Made by a program: the position numbers and the translations under genes. From Petrolisthes cinctipes (Eukaryota > Arthropoda > Malacostraca > Decapoda > Porcellanidae), in assembly GCA_033782935.1 (NCBI GenBank), contig JAWQEG010004762.1:1-64000 (forward strand): a stretch of 64,000 bases of DNA. The letters are read 5' to 3'. The notes under the pieces were generated by a model. It was not told the origin of the DNA and ran no database searches. It saw only the letters and a list, made by a program, of their open reading frames with translations. Below, piece after piece: positions 32,143 through 41,939 of this stretch; position 1 is the stretch's first letter, and every line of letters begins with the position of its first letter.

Positions 32143-32385
32143 CGGGTTGAAGAAGCCCACCACCGAGATTATTCGTTAGTGACAATCTCCGCCTGGCTAC
32201 TCCCTACAATTTTACACTTATTTCGTGTTGAAGAAGCCCACCACCGAGATTATTCGTTAGTGACAATCTCCGCCTGGCTACTCCCTACAATTTTACACTT
32301 ATTTCGTGTTGAAGAAGCCCACCACCGAGATTATTCGTCAGTGATAATCTCAGCCTGGCTACTCCCTACTATCCTACACTAAAAC
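32143..32385 (+). repeat. 82-bp tandem repeat, 3 units
   Basis: Units begin at about 32143, 32225 and 32307 with 'TTGAAGAAGCCCACCACCGA' and continue through 'TCTCCGCCTGGCTACTCCCT'. The first two are identical over almost their full length and the third differs at a few bases. Confidence 0.92.
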
Positions 32386-32682
32386 CCTATTCTAATACAT
32401 ATTCATATATTATACCCGTAAATATCCTAAATAACAATACATATAAAATAGGGGTGTTACAGTCTGAGGGGGATGCAAATAGGTAAATTAATGGTGTTTT
32501 GGTATAAAAATAGATGAGAGAGTGTATGTTCTGTATGTGTGTGTGTGTGTGTGTGTTTGTGTGTTTGACCAACTTGGGTGGTATGGCCAGGTGTCTATGT
32601 TCTGCAGCTACCTGGATTTGACCTGCTGTCTGGTAAACAGATTGTGAGGTATTTTTAGTTGACCCTTTTCTTCTACCTGCTC

Positions 32683-33125
32683 TTAACCCTTAAATGCATA
32701 TTGACCAAATATCACGTCACCGCGAATTTAGGCCTTGAAGCCGATTGACGTAATATAAAGCCGGTAGAAAAAAAACTGCTTGGGCTATATCTAGCCACTT
32801 CATTGGTAACACTGGTTAGGTTGGGCCTTCAGTGAGTGGTGTGAGAGGGAAATGGTTCACTTGTCATATATACGCAATGAAAATACGCTCGCTCACGTTT
32901 TATAATTTTTAGGGGGGTTTTAGGGGTAACTACTTTATTACTCATCGCGCTGCTGTACGCAAACCAGTAGACCTAGGAAACTTTAGTTTACAGATTCTGG
33001 TGTGTAAAATCAAGCTCTACAAATCTGTAATAACAAAATTTACCTAAACGAAACTTTAAAAATCACCCTGTTTTTGCGGTTCACGCTCCAGTAGCGTTAG
33101 GGGGATTGCGGTTCTTAGGGGTTAA
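32683..33125. mobile_element. Possible piggyBac-like MITE (TTAACCC...GGGGTTAA)
   Basis: Bounded by TTAA at 32683-32686 and 33122-33125, with CCCTTAAATGC inside the left end and TTCTTAGGGG inside the right. TTAA duplications and TTAACCCTTT-like ends are typical of piggyBac. The terminal inverted repeat is weak beyond the first bases, so this is tentative. Confidence 0.45.
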
Positions 33126-33137
33126 TGGCTTTTACGG

Positions 33138-33460
33138 TGTACAACGTGTATAATTTTGCACCACCTAATAATAATAATAATAATAATAATAATCATCTTG
33201 TTAATAAAGAATAACACGTGTATAATTTTGCACCACCTCATAATAATAATAATAATAATATCCACCCACACTTTCCTTCCATCGTAGTAAATATCTTGGT
33301 AATAAAGAACAATACGTGTATGATTTTGCACCACCTCATAATAATAATTGAGGGGGTTGAATTGACGTAAGGTGTTGTATTTATATTTGATATGATACTG
33401 ATTTATTTGTACGATAGAAGGAAAGTGTCGGTGGATATTTGACTGTGGCTGTAACAACAC
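33138..33460. mobile_element. Mariner-like CAGCCACAATC MITE, rearranged copies
   Basis: Contains repeated pieces of the MITE: 'TTTTGCACCACCT' with (AAT)n three times, 'CCACACTTTCCTTCCATCG' and, at the right end, 'ATTTGACTGTGGCTGTAAC'. It looks like nested or slipped copies around AAT repeats. Confidence 0.7.
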
Positions 33461-33542
33461 TACCCATCCACAACTTACTATTTACAAACTATCTACACTC
33501 TGAGTGACAATACTTTTTTAAGGAATTGTACAACAGTACAGT

Positions 33543-33606
33543 CTACAGTATTTATTTTCAAGTGTCATAAATAATTATTTATGACACTTGAAAATAAATA
33601 CTGTAG
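33543..33606. repeat. Perfect 64-bp palindrome
   Basis: 32-nt arms with no spacer: left CTACAGTATTTATTTTCAAG then TGTCATAAATAA, right its exact reverse complement. The symmetry continues imperfectly for 4 more bases on each side (CAGT/GCTG). Confidence 0.95.
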
Positions 33607-34079
33607 GCTGTTAGGAAGAATAAATGTCATTATATTGTGTGTGTATAACTTTACAGAATATAGTAGGTGATAGAGTGTTGAGAATTTATTATTAACAAAA
33701 GAAAACAATTGATTGAAATGAAAATATATAACACTTATATTTATTTTGGTTGTATTAATAGCAGGTTGTGTAGTGAAGTTGTTATGAAGAGTTGATTGAA
33801 TTTGAATATACTGTATAACACTTATATGTACTTTGGTTGTATTACAGGTTGTGTTGTGAAGTTATCAAGACATACATTAGCATCTCATCATTGACTGACT
33901 CACATCACTCTGGCCACCAATAACATCCATGGTGAGTTGATATATTTTTTGAGGACATCATCACATTATAACACTTTCATACCTGGCCATATTTTTATTT
34001 ATTCACTCATTTATTCATAGAAGTAATTCATTTATTTATTTATTCCTTCATTCATTGGGTGGTATTCAAGAACATTGAT

Positions 34080-34205
34080 GGTGTTGGTACTGGTACAATG
34101 ACTGTGTTGTTGTCTATGGAGTCATGGTACCAGTACTACACTATGGTACCAGTACCACACCATGGTACCAGTACCACACCATGGTATACACCACCAATGT
34201 TCTTG
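34080..34205 (+). repeat. GGTACCAGTACCACACCAT repeats, palindromic
   Basis: Three or four units containing ATGGTACCAGTACCACAC. The flanks 'GAACATTGATGGTGTTGGTA' and 'CACCACCAATGTTCTTGAAT' are inverted repeats, so the block can form a hairpin of about 140 nt. Confidence 0.8.
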
Positions 34206-34225
34206 AATATAACCCATTCATTTAT

Positions 34226-34416
34226 TTAAGGGGGTGCGAGAATAGGGGACAGGCTTGGGGAGGGGGGTTTAGGGAGGTTTGGGGGGTGCGGGAGTAGGGG
34301 GACAGGCTTTGGGGGGGTGCAGGAATAGGGGGACAGGCTCTCTACCCACCCCAAGCCTGTCCCCCTATTCACGCACCCCCCCCCCAAGCCTGTCCCCTAC
34401 TCCTGCACCCCCTTAA
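34226..34416. mobile_element. Foldback minisatellite element, copy 6
   Basis: TTAAGGGGGTGCGAGAATAG at the left end, centre GGCTCTCTACCCACCCC at 34332-34356, CTGCACCCCCTTAA at the right end. Its right TTAA is shared with the next element. Confidence 0.85.
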
Positions 34417-35018
34417 CCCTCAAAGACATTCGCACCCCCTGTCAGGATATGGAAGTGGCTTAACATGTTGTGGCTTGACTACTTTTGAAGATGCCACCCA
34501 GGCACCCCAGCTATGTGCAGTCTTTGGCTAGGCCTGGCTATGGAAGGGTGTGTGCGCCAGCTCGCTCTCCCATGGTGAGAGATAAATTGCGAAAGGAGTC
34601 CATCAGACTCACATATGCTGTAAAGGTATAACTAATTATTTCCATTATTTTTAAATGGGTAAATTAGGCTAACACATGCAATACACAGCTATGGGACCTG
34701 AGAAGCACCATACGAAATTTCAGAGCTTAATTCCTATTAGTGGCCTACTTATGATTTTTTGTCAAGAAATTGCATTTTTTTTTTTCATTTTTTTTTTTTT
34801 TTACTTTCTTTAGTCCTCCATTAAGAATATATATTTTTGCATAATTACTTAAGTAAGTGATTGATACTAAAGTAGAGGAGTTAATCTTTCTTTTCATGGT
34901 CTGAAAAGCAATTAAAATTGATTACAACTTTGTGTTGTGATTTTTCTTAATAGGAGTCTGTCACACTCAACATATGCTATTCTAGGTGTGTCCAATAACG
35001 TATGCCTTGAAGGGTTAA
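34413..35018. mobile_element. piggyBac-like MITE, ~600 bp
   Basis: TTAA at both ends (34413-34416, 35015-35018). Terminal repeats: CCCTCAAAGACATTCG on the left versus CGTATGCCTTGAAGGG on the right (inverted, with mismatches). Inner inverted or repeated words 'GGAGTCCATCAGACTCACATATGCT' (split at about 34597-34620) and 'GGAGTCTGTCACACTCAACATATGCT'. No coding capacity. Confidence 0.65.
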
Positions 35019-35099
35019 GTACAGTAATTTACTCATATTTGGATTAATATGGTCCACTGGTTAAGGACACATTTTATGGTTGGTGAAAAGGAATGTTTG

Positions 35100-35266
35100 T
35101 GAATCCTCCAAACTATTCCAAGCAACAGAACACCATTATTTTTGCTCTTCTGGTCCTGTTTTCTGGCATACCTTGGAGGAATCAAGGCACTCCAATGTAA
35201 CAAAAGTTAATTAACCCCTTAAGGACAAATTCTATTGTTGGTGAAAAGGAAGGTTTATAATTCCTC

Positions 35267-35297
<31 letters not shown>

Positions 35298-35780
35298 ATT
35301 ATAATAACAGTAACATTCCTCCAAACTATGCCATGAAACAGACTCCCTTAATGGTACTAATACTGGATGTGTTTCATGGTATAGTTTTATCGGAGGAATC
35401 AGTTTCCCACCAATTCACCAACAAGATAATTTAAGGTATAAGTACAGTATTGGTAAATCTGGAGCAACTGAATCCTCCAAACTATTCCAAGCAACAGAAC
35501 AAACACCATTATTTTTGTTCATATGGTTCTGTTTCGTGACATACTTTGGAGGAATCAAGGCACTCCAATGTAATTCTGGAGCAAATGATTCCTCCAAACT
35601 ATTCCTGTTGTTTCCTGGCATACTTTGGAGGAATCAAGACACTCCAATATAAATCTGGAGCAACTGAATCCTCCAAACTATTTTTTCAAGCAACAGAACA
35701 CTATTATTTTTGTTTATATGGTGCTGTTTCCTGACATACTCTGGAGGAATCAGTTTCCTACCAATTCACCAACAAGTGAA
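35100..35780. mobile_element. Cluster of CCTCCAAA MITE copies
   Basis: At least four partial or complete inverted pairs of 'AATCCTCCAAACTATTCCA' and 'CATACTTTGGAGGAATCA' at about 35103-35195, 35215-35430 (with a CA repeat inside), 35465-35575, 35583-35645 and 35665-35755. Spacers repeat 'AACAGAACACCATTATTTTT' and 'CTGTTTCCTGGCATA'. Confidence 0.75.
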
Positions 35781-35902
35781 TCTCCCATTAAGGAAGTGTT
35801 GTTATTGTTGTATATTGTGGAGTTATTGTCTGATATGTATAACACCTGACTGACTGGTTGACTGGTTGGCTGGTACTCTCAATGGTGTGGTGAGGGCAGA
35901 AT

Positions 35903-36250
35903 CCTCCTTTCCCTTCTCTTCTTGTCCCTTCCATTCCCTCTCCCTCCTTTCCTTCTCTTCTCTTCTTGTCCCTTCCATTCCCTCTCCCTCCTTTCCTTCT
36001 CTTCTCTTCTTGTCCCTTCCATTCCCTCTCCCTCCTTTCCTTCTCTCCTCTTCTTGTCCCTTCCATTCCCTCTCCCTCCTTTCCTTCTCTCCTCTTCTTG
36101 TCCCTTCCATTCCCTCTCCCTCCTTTCCTTCTCTCCTCTTCTTGTCCCTTCCATTCCCTCCCTCCCTTCCCTTCCCATCCCTTCCATTCCCTCCCTCTTT
36201 CCCTTCCCTTTCCTCACCTTCCCCTTCCCTTTCCTCACCTTCCCTTCCTT
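35903..36250 (+). repeat. 44-bp polypyrimidine minisatellite
   Basis: About six units of TTGTCCCTTCCATTCCCTCT plus CCCTCCTTTCCTTCTCTTCTC. Almost pure C/T on the plus strand over 350 bp. Long frames on both strands here are repeat artefacts. Confidence 0.93.
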
Positions 36251-36628
36251 CCATTTCTCGCACTCCTCCTGCTCCATGTTTGCCAAAGTATTGATAATGT
36301 CTTGCAGTAATTCTAAAGTAATAATTCATTTGTATTATGTACCATGCATAAATTAATTAGGTTGTATTTTGTTACAGATTTGTGGAGTGCAGTTGTACAA
36401 GAGACTTAACAACCTTCATTATTCACTGTGTTCATCTTTCCATCAACAACTACTACTACTACAACTATACAAGTATCACTTGTTACTGTGAGTGTTTTAT
36501 GAAGTTACTGTGTGTGTGATGTTTCTCTTCACACACATAATATGTTGTTGTTGTTATAATACATCTGTGTGTGTGTGTGTGTGTGTATTTGTCACACACA
36601 CACACACACAGTATTATAATAACACTAA

Positions 36629-36864
36629 GGGTCGATTCCACAGTGGTATTTGTTTGTTAGCTTCCCACCCAACCACACTTGTCAGTCTTAATTATATCCA
36701 ACAAACTCAATCTTCATATCCACAAAATATGTCAGGGAGTTTCATTACCACCTTAGTTTGATGGTGGTCATCAAATTCATCCAATAATTCACTCAGGAGT
36801 CATTTACACAGTTCAGTTTCTTTGGTTAGGGTGCTTGCAAACCAAAACTAACACTGGAATCGGT
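36629..36864. mobile_element. GGGTC MITE, copy 1
   Basis: Left end GGGTCGATTCCACAGTGG, right end CACTGGAATCGGTAC, with an inner 'TTTGTTTGTTAGCTTCCCA' opposite 'GCTTGCAAACCAAAAC'. A second copy with a better-preserved right end is at 39824-40066. Confidence 0.7.
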
Positions 36865-36879
36865 ACTAAGGAGATAATA

Positions 36880-37022
36880 CACTTTTGGTACATTGGAGCA
36901 TCTTGATTCCTCCAAAGTATGTCAGGAAACAACATGACCATGGTGTCCTGTTGTTGCTTGGAATAGTTTGGAGGAATCAATTGCTCCAGATTTACCACCA
37001 ACAATGTACTATCCCCATAAGT
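36880..37022. mobile_element. CCTCCAAA MITE copy
   Basis: 'TTGATTCCTCCAAAGTATG' and 'CATAGTTTGGAGGAATCAA'-type inverted pair around a 'GTCCTGTTGTTGCTTGGAAT' spacer, that is, in the opposite orientation to 38086-38242. Confidence 0.7.
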
Positions 37023-37024
37023 TA

Positions 37025-37270
37025 TATTTGAACCCTTACAGGTATAAAATTATCACTGATGATTTAATATTTGTCTGTGTGTGTGTGAGTGAGTGATATC
37101 TCTCTTTCTCACACACACACACAGACAGTATTATAACATCAATAATTTTTACTCTTTTAATGATAATATTTGTCTGTATGTCTGTGAGTGATATCTCTCT
37201 CACACACACACACACAGTATTATAATAACATCAATAATTTTTACTTGAACCCTACACCCTTACAGGTATA
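37025..37270 (+). repeat. ~110-bp duplication with GT/CA and TATCTCTCT
   Basis: Two units of 'TACAGGTATAAA', 'AATATTTGTCTGTGTGTG', 'GAGTGATATCTCTCT', a CA run and 'AGTATTATAA.AACATCAATAATTTTTACT'. Opposed GT and CA runs make each unit foldable. Confidence 0.75.
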
Positions 37271-37419
37271 AATTAATTAATATATTCACCTGGTAGGATG
37301 GTAATTGTTTATATTATTTATATTTTTTTTAAATAAAATATATTATTTAATAATATTTGTATTTATTTGTTTCCTGTTATTTACACTATTATTAGAGAGA
37401 TCTTGTTTTGTTTTCTTCT

Positions 37420-37530
37420 CCTTCTCCTCCTCTCTCTTGTGTTGTTCTCTTCTTCTCTCTCTTGTGTTGTTCTCTTCTTCTCTCTCTTGTGTTGTTGTTC
37501 TTCTCCTCTCTCTCCCTCTCCTCTCACCAC
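37420..37530 (+). repeat. CT-rich minisatellite CTCTCTTGTGTTGTTCTCTT
   Basis: Three or four units of about 29 bp. Confidence 0.85.
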
Positions 37531-37571
37531 ACACCTGTAAAATAAACAAATTAATTAGTGTTAAGGTGATA

Positions 37572-38085
37572 TAGAACAAATCTGGAGCAAATGATTCCTC
37601 CAAACTACAGAACACCATTATTATATTGTTATTTTAATTATTATTATTATTATTGTTTCCTGGCATACTTTGGAGGAATCAAGAAACTCCTAATGTAATT
37701 CTGGAGCAAATGATTCCTCCAAACTATTTTTCCATGCAACAGAACACCATTAATTTTGTTCATTTGGTGGAATCAAGAAACTTCAGTACAGTATATGAAA
37801 TGTGTATGTTTCTAAATCAAAGCTATATACATACAAAAACAATTGGAGGAAAATGGGTCCTTCAAATATTGCCACGAAACACACACACCTATATGGAAGG
37901 AGGAATCAGAAGCCTCCAAACACACACACACACACACCTATATGGAAGGAGGTTGTTTGGTGGCATAATCTGGAGGAATCAGAAGCCTCCAAACACACAC
38001 ACATACCTATATGGAAGGAGGTTGTTTCATGACATAGTCAGGAGGAATCAGAAGCCTCCAATTTTCCTACACAATCACAAGGTCC
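37572..38085. mobile_element. CCTCCAAA MITE cluster, rearranged
   Basis: Several 'GATTCCTCCAAAC' / 'TTTGGAGGAATCA' pairs at 37590-37690 and 37700-37780, then three units of 'AGGAATCAGAAGCCTCCAAA' with CA runs at 37895-38060. Confidence 0.65.
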
Positions 38086-38242
38086 TTAAGGGGAGATTCT
38101 ATTTTTGGTAAATTGGAAGGCTACTGATTCCTCCAAACTATTCCAAGCAACAGAACACCATTATTTTTGTTCATCTGGTCCTGTTTCCTGGCATACTTTG
38201 GAGGAATCACAGACCTTCCAATTTACCTTAATTTTCCCTTAA
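38086..38242. mobile_element. TTAA-flanked CCTCCAAA MITE, best full-length copy
   Basis: TTAA at both ends. Arms: TTAAGGGGAGATT, GGTAAATTGGAAGG and GATTCCTCCAAACTAT on the left; CATACTTTGGAGGAATC, CCTTCCAATTTACC and TTCCCTTAA on the right. Total 157 bp with inverted repeats over about 50 bp per arm. The TTAA boundary suggests a piggyBac-type source, not proven. Confidence 0.8.
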
Positions 38243-38245
38243 ACT

Positions 38246-38935
38246 AAGAGAGCCATATAGAAATAATAATAATGTGAGCTTTAATAATAATAAGAGCCAT
38301 ACAGAAAGATTTGTACAGTCAGAGACAAATGTGAACCTGTAATTTATCACCAACAAGTATGTATGGTTGTTGATAGCTGGGTGTTGTTTTGGAGTGTTTG
38401 GATGGACTGATGAGTGAGTGGAGTATAGATATTCAGATGGGTGGATGTCAGGAGGTCGTGCATGCAGCTGAGTGTTGTTTTTGAGTGTTTGGATGGACTG
38501 ATGAGTGATTTGAGTATGGATGTGTTTCTGGAGATTGGTTTGGGGTGGGCAGGGTGTAAGAGATGATAGTATTTGTGTATGGTATCGTGTACTGGGTGTT
38601 GTTTTGATGTTCCTTGGCATGTGTGGGTGTTGTGCCATGTAGTGTAGTGGATGGTGTGGGTTTGTGGAGGCTGCAGCAAGTGTTTGTGTGCCTCTCATGT
38701 CAAGGTGATCCTTGATTTTGAGGACTTTGGTTTCATAGTGTAGGTGGTCTGTAGGTGTGGTAGCTGTGCAGCCTGTGATTGTCTTTAGGGCTCTGTTCTG
38801 TATGGTTTGAAGGGTGTTGTGATGAGTCTCAGTGAGGTTTGAAGCCCAGGCAGGGCTTGCATAATCCATCACTGATCGAATATATTGTTTGTATACTGTG
38901 ATTGTGGATTCTTTGTTGTGTCCGAATGTTGTGCT
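38246..38935 (-). pseudogene. Jockey/CR1-type LINE ORF2, C-terminal fragment
   Basis: Minus strand starts 'MMDYASPAWASNLTETHH', then 'LQTIQNRALKTITGC' and 'KIKDHLDMRGTQ', a post-RT region typical of Jockey/CR1-type LINEs. Open over about 214 codons with the true C-terminus uncertain. It is 5'-truncated at about 38935 and ends leftwards in TAATAATAAT-rich sequence, perhaps its 3' tail. RT domain absent. Confidence 0.75.
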
Positions 38936-38965
38936 GGCAATTTATAGTAATTTATCCCTAAGAAT

Positions 38966-39025
38966 AAAGATCAAAGATCAAAGTGTAGTATCTGTTTTTA
39001 TCAGCTTAATATCTGATACGATCCC
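38966..39025 (+). pseudogene. U2 snRNA 5'-region fossil
   Basis: AAGATCAAAGTGTAGTATCT, then GTTTTTATCAGCTTAATATC and TGATACG match the U2 snRNA 5' half, including GTAGTA (branch-point recognition). The first ~20 nt and the rest of U2 are missing. The match ends at CCCCATGT followed by A8. Probably a truncated retrocopy or part of a SINE head; not functional. Confidence 0.8.
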
Positions 39026-39038
39026 CATGTAAAAAAAA

Positions 39039-39300
39039 GGGGGTACTGATGGTGTAATGGTTAGCACACTCGCCTCGCAAGCGAGAGATCTTGGGTTCGA
39101 TCCCCAGGTCAGTGGAATTGTTGGAAAAATTTCCAAGCCCCCTATGTCCCTGTTTACCTAGCAGTAAGTAGGTACCCGGCTGTAAGAGCAAGGATAGCAA
39201 CCTTGTAGGCTGGGGGAAGATGTGTTGATGTAACAAGACTTGACTGCCTTAATGACCAACACTATGAGTCGATAGGCATAAAGCCGTAAACCCTCCTCCC
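39039..39300 (+). mobile_element. tRNA-Ala-derived SINE
   Basis: The head 39044-39116 can fold as a tRNA: acceptor TACTGAT/GTCAGTG, anticodon stem CTCGC/GCGAG with loop CTCGCAA (CGC, Ala), T arm TTGGG/CCCAG with box B GGTTCGATCC. The body follows ('GTGGAATTGTTGG', 'TTTACCTAGCAGTAAGTAGG', 'TGTAAGAGCAAGGATA'), the same as in the SINE at 43913-44592. The tail near 39290 is unclear. Confidence 0.88.
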
Positions 39301-39409
39301 TCCCTAAGGTCCATTCATATATAATAATAAGCAACACATTAATTAAGGAGAGATTATCTTGTTGGTGAATTGGAAAGTCTCTGATTCCTACAAACTATGT
39401 CAGAAAATA

Positions 39410-39735
39410 CTATCTATCTATCTATTGCCAGACGCCTCAATCCCCGAAGGAGTGGCCACCAATGAATCGCCTCCATGAACCCCTGTTCCCTGTTAACTGG
39501 CGTCCCTCCTCCCACCCCATACCACTCTCCCTCACATACCTCTCAACTCCATCCCTCCACCAAACTCTCCCTCACATACCTCTCAACTCCATCCCTCCAC
39601 CTCACTCTCGGTCTGACCCTCCCCCTCTGTCCCTCCATCTCACTCTCTTAACCAACCTCTCGCTTCCCATACGCTCCACATGACTGAACCACCTCAAGGT
39701 GTTCCTTTTCACACTCTCCAACACGTCCACACACA
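39410..39735 (-). pseudogene. RTE-like LINE 3' end remnant with (GATA)n tail
   Basis: (CTAT)n at 39414-39426 followed by 'GCCAGACGCCTCAATCCCCG' resembles the 3' end of the RTE copy at 41.95 kb ((CTAT)n, 'GCTCCGACGCCTCGCTCCCT'). The CT-rich part is the antisense C-terminal coding region, strongly decayed. Confidence 0.6.
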
Positions 39736-39823
39736 CACCACATCCACAATGATACTAATAAGGAATGTGTTTTGTTGTATGGTTTGAAGGAATCAGAGAC
39801 AACACAATTGGAACTATGTCATT

Positions 39824-40066
39824 GGGTCACTTCCACAGTGGTATTGGTTTGTTAGCTTCCCAACCAACCACATCTGTAAGGCTTCATTATTTTCCAAAAG
39901 CTGAATATCCACATTCACAAAATCTATCCAACAGTTAGATAATAATTATCACTGTATAGTTTACTCACCAAATTCATTATATAATTCACCCATAAGTCAT
40001 TTGCACGGCTAACATTCTTTCGTTTGCATGCTTACAAACCAATACCAACCACTGTGGAATGGACCC
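39824..40066. mobile_element. GGGTC MITE, copy 2 (243 bp)
   Basis: Left terminus GGGTCACTTCCACAGTGG then TATTGGTTTGTTAGC; right terminus TTACAAACCAATACCAACCA then CTGTGGAATGGACCC; about 33-bp imperfect inverted repeats. Flanked by ATT on both sides (39821-39823, 40067-40069), a possible 3-bp target duplication as in Harbinger-type elements. Non-coding. Confidence 0.8.
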
Positions 40067-40194
40067 ATTAAGACATCATACAAATAGGACACAAGATTTG
40101 TTTTAACTTGACTCATCTGTTTTATGTAGACAGACATTATGGCTGATGACTAAACAACAATATTACTCCCACATCTTGAATACAGTAGTGGTAT

Positions 40195-40500
40195 CATTTC
40201 AAGTATCATGATTAAAATTAATTTAAATTACCAGCTGCTTCTCACCTGCTTTGTAACACCTCAGTGATGATCATGGATAGATAGATATTGAGGAAGGGAA
40301 CAAGAAACCTTCACTAAACACATCATGATTAAAATTAATTTAAATACCTGCTGCTTCTCACCTGCTTTGTAACACCTCAGTAATGACATAGATAGATAGA
40401 TAGATAGACATTGAGGAAGGATAGATAGATGGATAGATAGATAGACATTGAGGAAGGGAACAAGAAACCTTCACTAAACATATCATGATCAAAATTAATT
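40195..40500 (+). repeat. ~125-bp tandem repeat with (GATA)n, 3 units
   Basis: Units share 'ATCATGATTAAAATTAATTT', 'GCTGCTTCTCACCTGCTTTG', a GATA run, 'ATTGAGGAAGGGAACAAGAA' and ACCTTCACTAAACA. Confidence 0.88.
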
Positions 40501-41130
40501 TAACTCCCATTTTGTATCATTCAAATTTTTCTGATACATTTTTTTCTCACTTCCCTTCCTTGTTTCTTTCCAATTACAGCTTTCACAATGCTGTATTCTT
40601 TAAGCATCTTACTTACAATCTAATAAACAAATTTTTTTAATGATTCCCCACTGAAAGATTTCATGCTGTGGGAAGCAATATACAAAATTTCCATCTCACC
40701 TATTTTGTGCAACGTTGCTGAGTGGTTCTGGTGTGTGTGTGAATGAGTCAATCTAGTGTTGACACAATGGTTGTAAAGTTAGGGTGGTGGTTGGTTGCTG
40801 GTAGATGGTTTCTGGGCACTCCATGGTGGGCAGGGAGGCAATAACCCTGTAGGTAGGAAAAGTAAGTATATTATTTGTTTACCAAAGAAAATGAGGATGA
40901 CATGGAGTGCTTTCATACATAATACAGGTAGTTCCATCACATACAAAAATATAAAATAATCACTTTCTCTATTTTATCACAAACAACCTAAGTACATAAA
41001 ATAATTACCTTCCTAATCTTATCTATTTATTAATATATGATGCAGCCAAAAAAAAATTTCCTGTCACAACCTCGACCTTTTTTATGTTCATGACCTCACA
41101 AAAAGAAAACACTACAGATATTTCAATATA
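40501..41130. other. No recognisable feature
   Basis: AT-rich sequence without coding potential or clear repeats. I see nothing to name here. Confidence 0.4.
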
Positions 41131-41133
41131 TGT

Positions 41134-41300
41134 ACAGCCACAATCAAATAACCACCACCACTATCCTTCCATCTTACAAATAAATCAGTATCATATCAAA
41201 ATATAATCATACAACACCTTATGTCAACTCAACCCCCTCAATTATTATTATGAGGTGCTGCAATATCATACACGTGTTGTTCCTTATAACCAAGATGTTG

Positions 41301-41338
<38 letters not shown>

Positions 41339-41387
41339 GAGGTGCTACAATATCATACACGTGTTGTTCTTTATTACCAAGATATTG

Positions 41388-41428
<41 letters not shown>

Positions 41429-41512
41429 GAGGTGCTACAAAATCATACATGTGTTGTTCTTTATTACCAAGATATTTACTAGGATGGAAGGAAAGTGTTG
41501 GTGGATATATGA
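41134..41512. mobile_element. Mariner-like CAGCCACAATC MITE with two (ATT)n expansions
   Basis: Left end TGTACAGCCACAATCAAATA, right part 'GGATGGAAGGAAAGTGTTGG' (the outermost right end is degenerate). The segment 'GAGGTGCTACAATATCATAC' with 'GTTGTTCTTTATTACCAAGA' is present three times, separated by (ATT)n runs, so slippage enlarged the element from about 220 to 380 bp. Confidence 0.75.
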
Positions 41513-41639
41513 TTGATACGGTCCCTGGACTGATAATTATGGGATAGAAAGGTTAGTACCAGAGCAGAGTGAAAGACATGATATATCTTTCAGTGATAAG
41601 ACCAGAGATCATAATTATATGGCTCAGAGATGTGGCCTG

Positions 41640-41798
41640 TTAAGGGGGAAAGTTTGTGTTGGTAAATCTGGAGCAACTGAATCCTCCAAACTATTCCAAG
41701 CAACATAACACCATTACTTTTGCTCTTCTGGTCGTTTCCTGGCATACTTTGGAGAAATCAAGGCACTCCAATGTACCAAAAAAGAATTACCACCTTAA
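41640..41798. mobile_element. TTAA-flanked CCTCCAAA MITE, full-length copy
   Basis: TTAAGGGGGAAAGTTTGTG at the left end and GAATTACCACCTTAA at the right, with 'AATCCTCCAAACTATTCCA' and 'CATACTTTGGAGAAATCA' inside. 159 bp. Both ends match the copy at 24649-24809. Confidence 0.78.
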
Positions 41799-41939
41799 TT
41801 AAGGGACCCTGTGATGTAGTGATAAAATTGAAGGTTAGTGAGTCCTTCAAACATTGCCACCAAACACCACCTATATTGAAGGAGCTTGTTTCATGCCATA
41901 GGTGGGAGGAATCAGAAGCCTAAGAGCCTAAATCATCAC

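Noticed and set aside
35823..36356. Several long open frames on both strands (Pro/Ser/Leu-rich and Glu/Gly/Arg-rich)
   Set aside because: Produced by the homopyrimidine minisatellite, which has no stop codons in several frames.
38966..39025. A functional U2 snRNA gene
   Set aside because: Lacks the 5' end, the Sm site and the 3' stem-loops.
39044..39116. A functional tRNA-Ala(CGC) gene
   Set aside because: It folds well, but a SINE body follows without a terminator, and the same head-body unit recurs at 43913-44592 with a target duplication; it is a SINE head.
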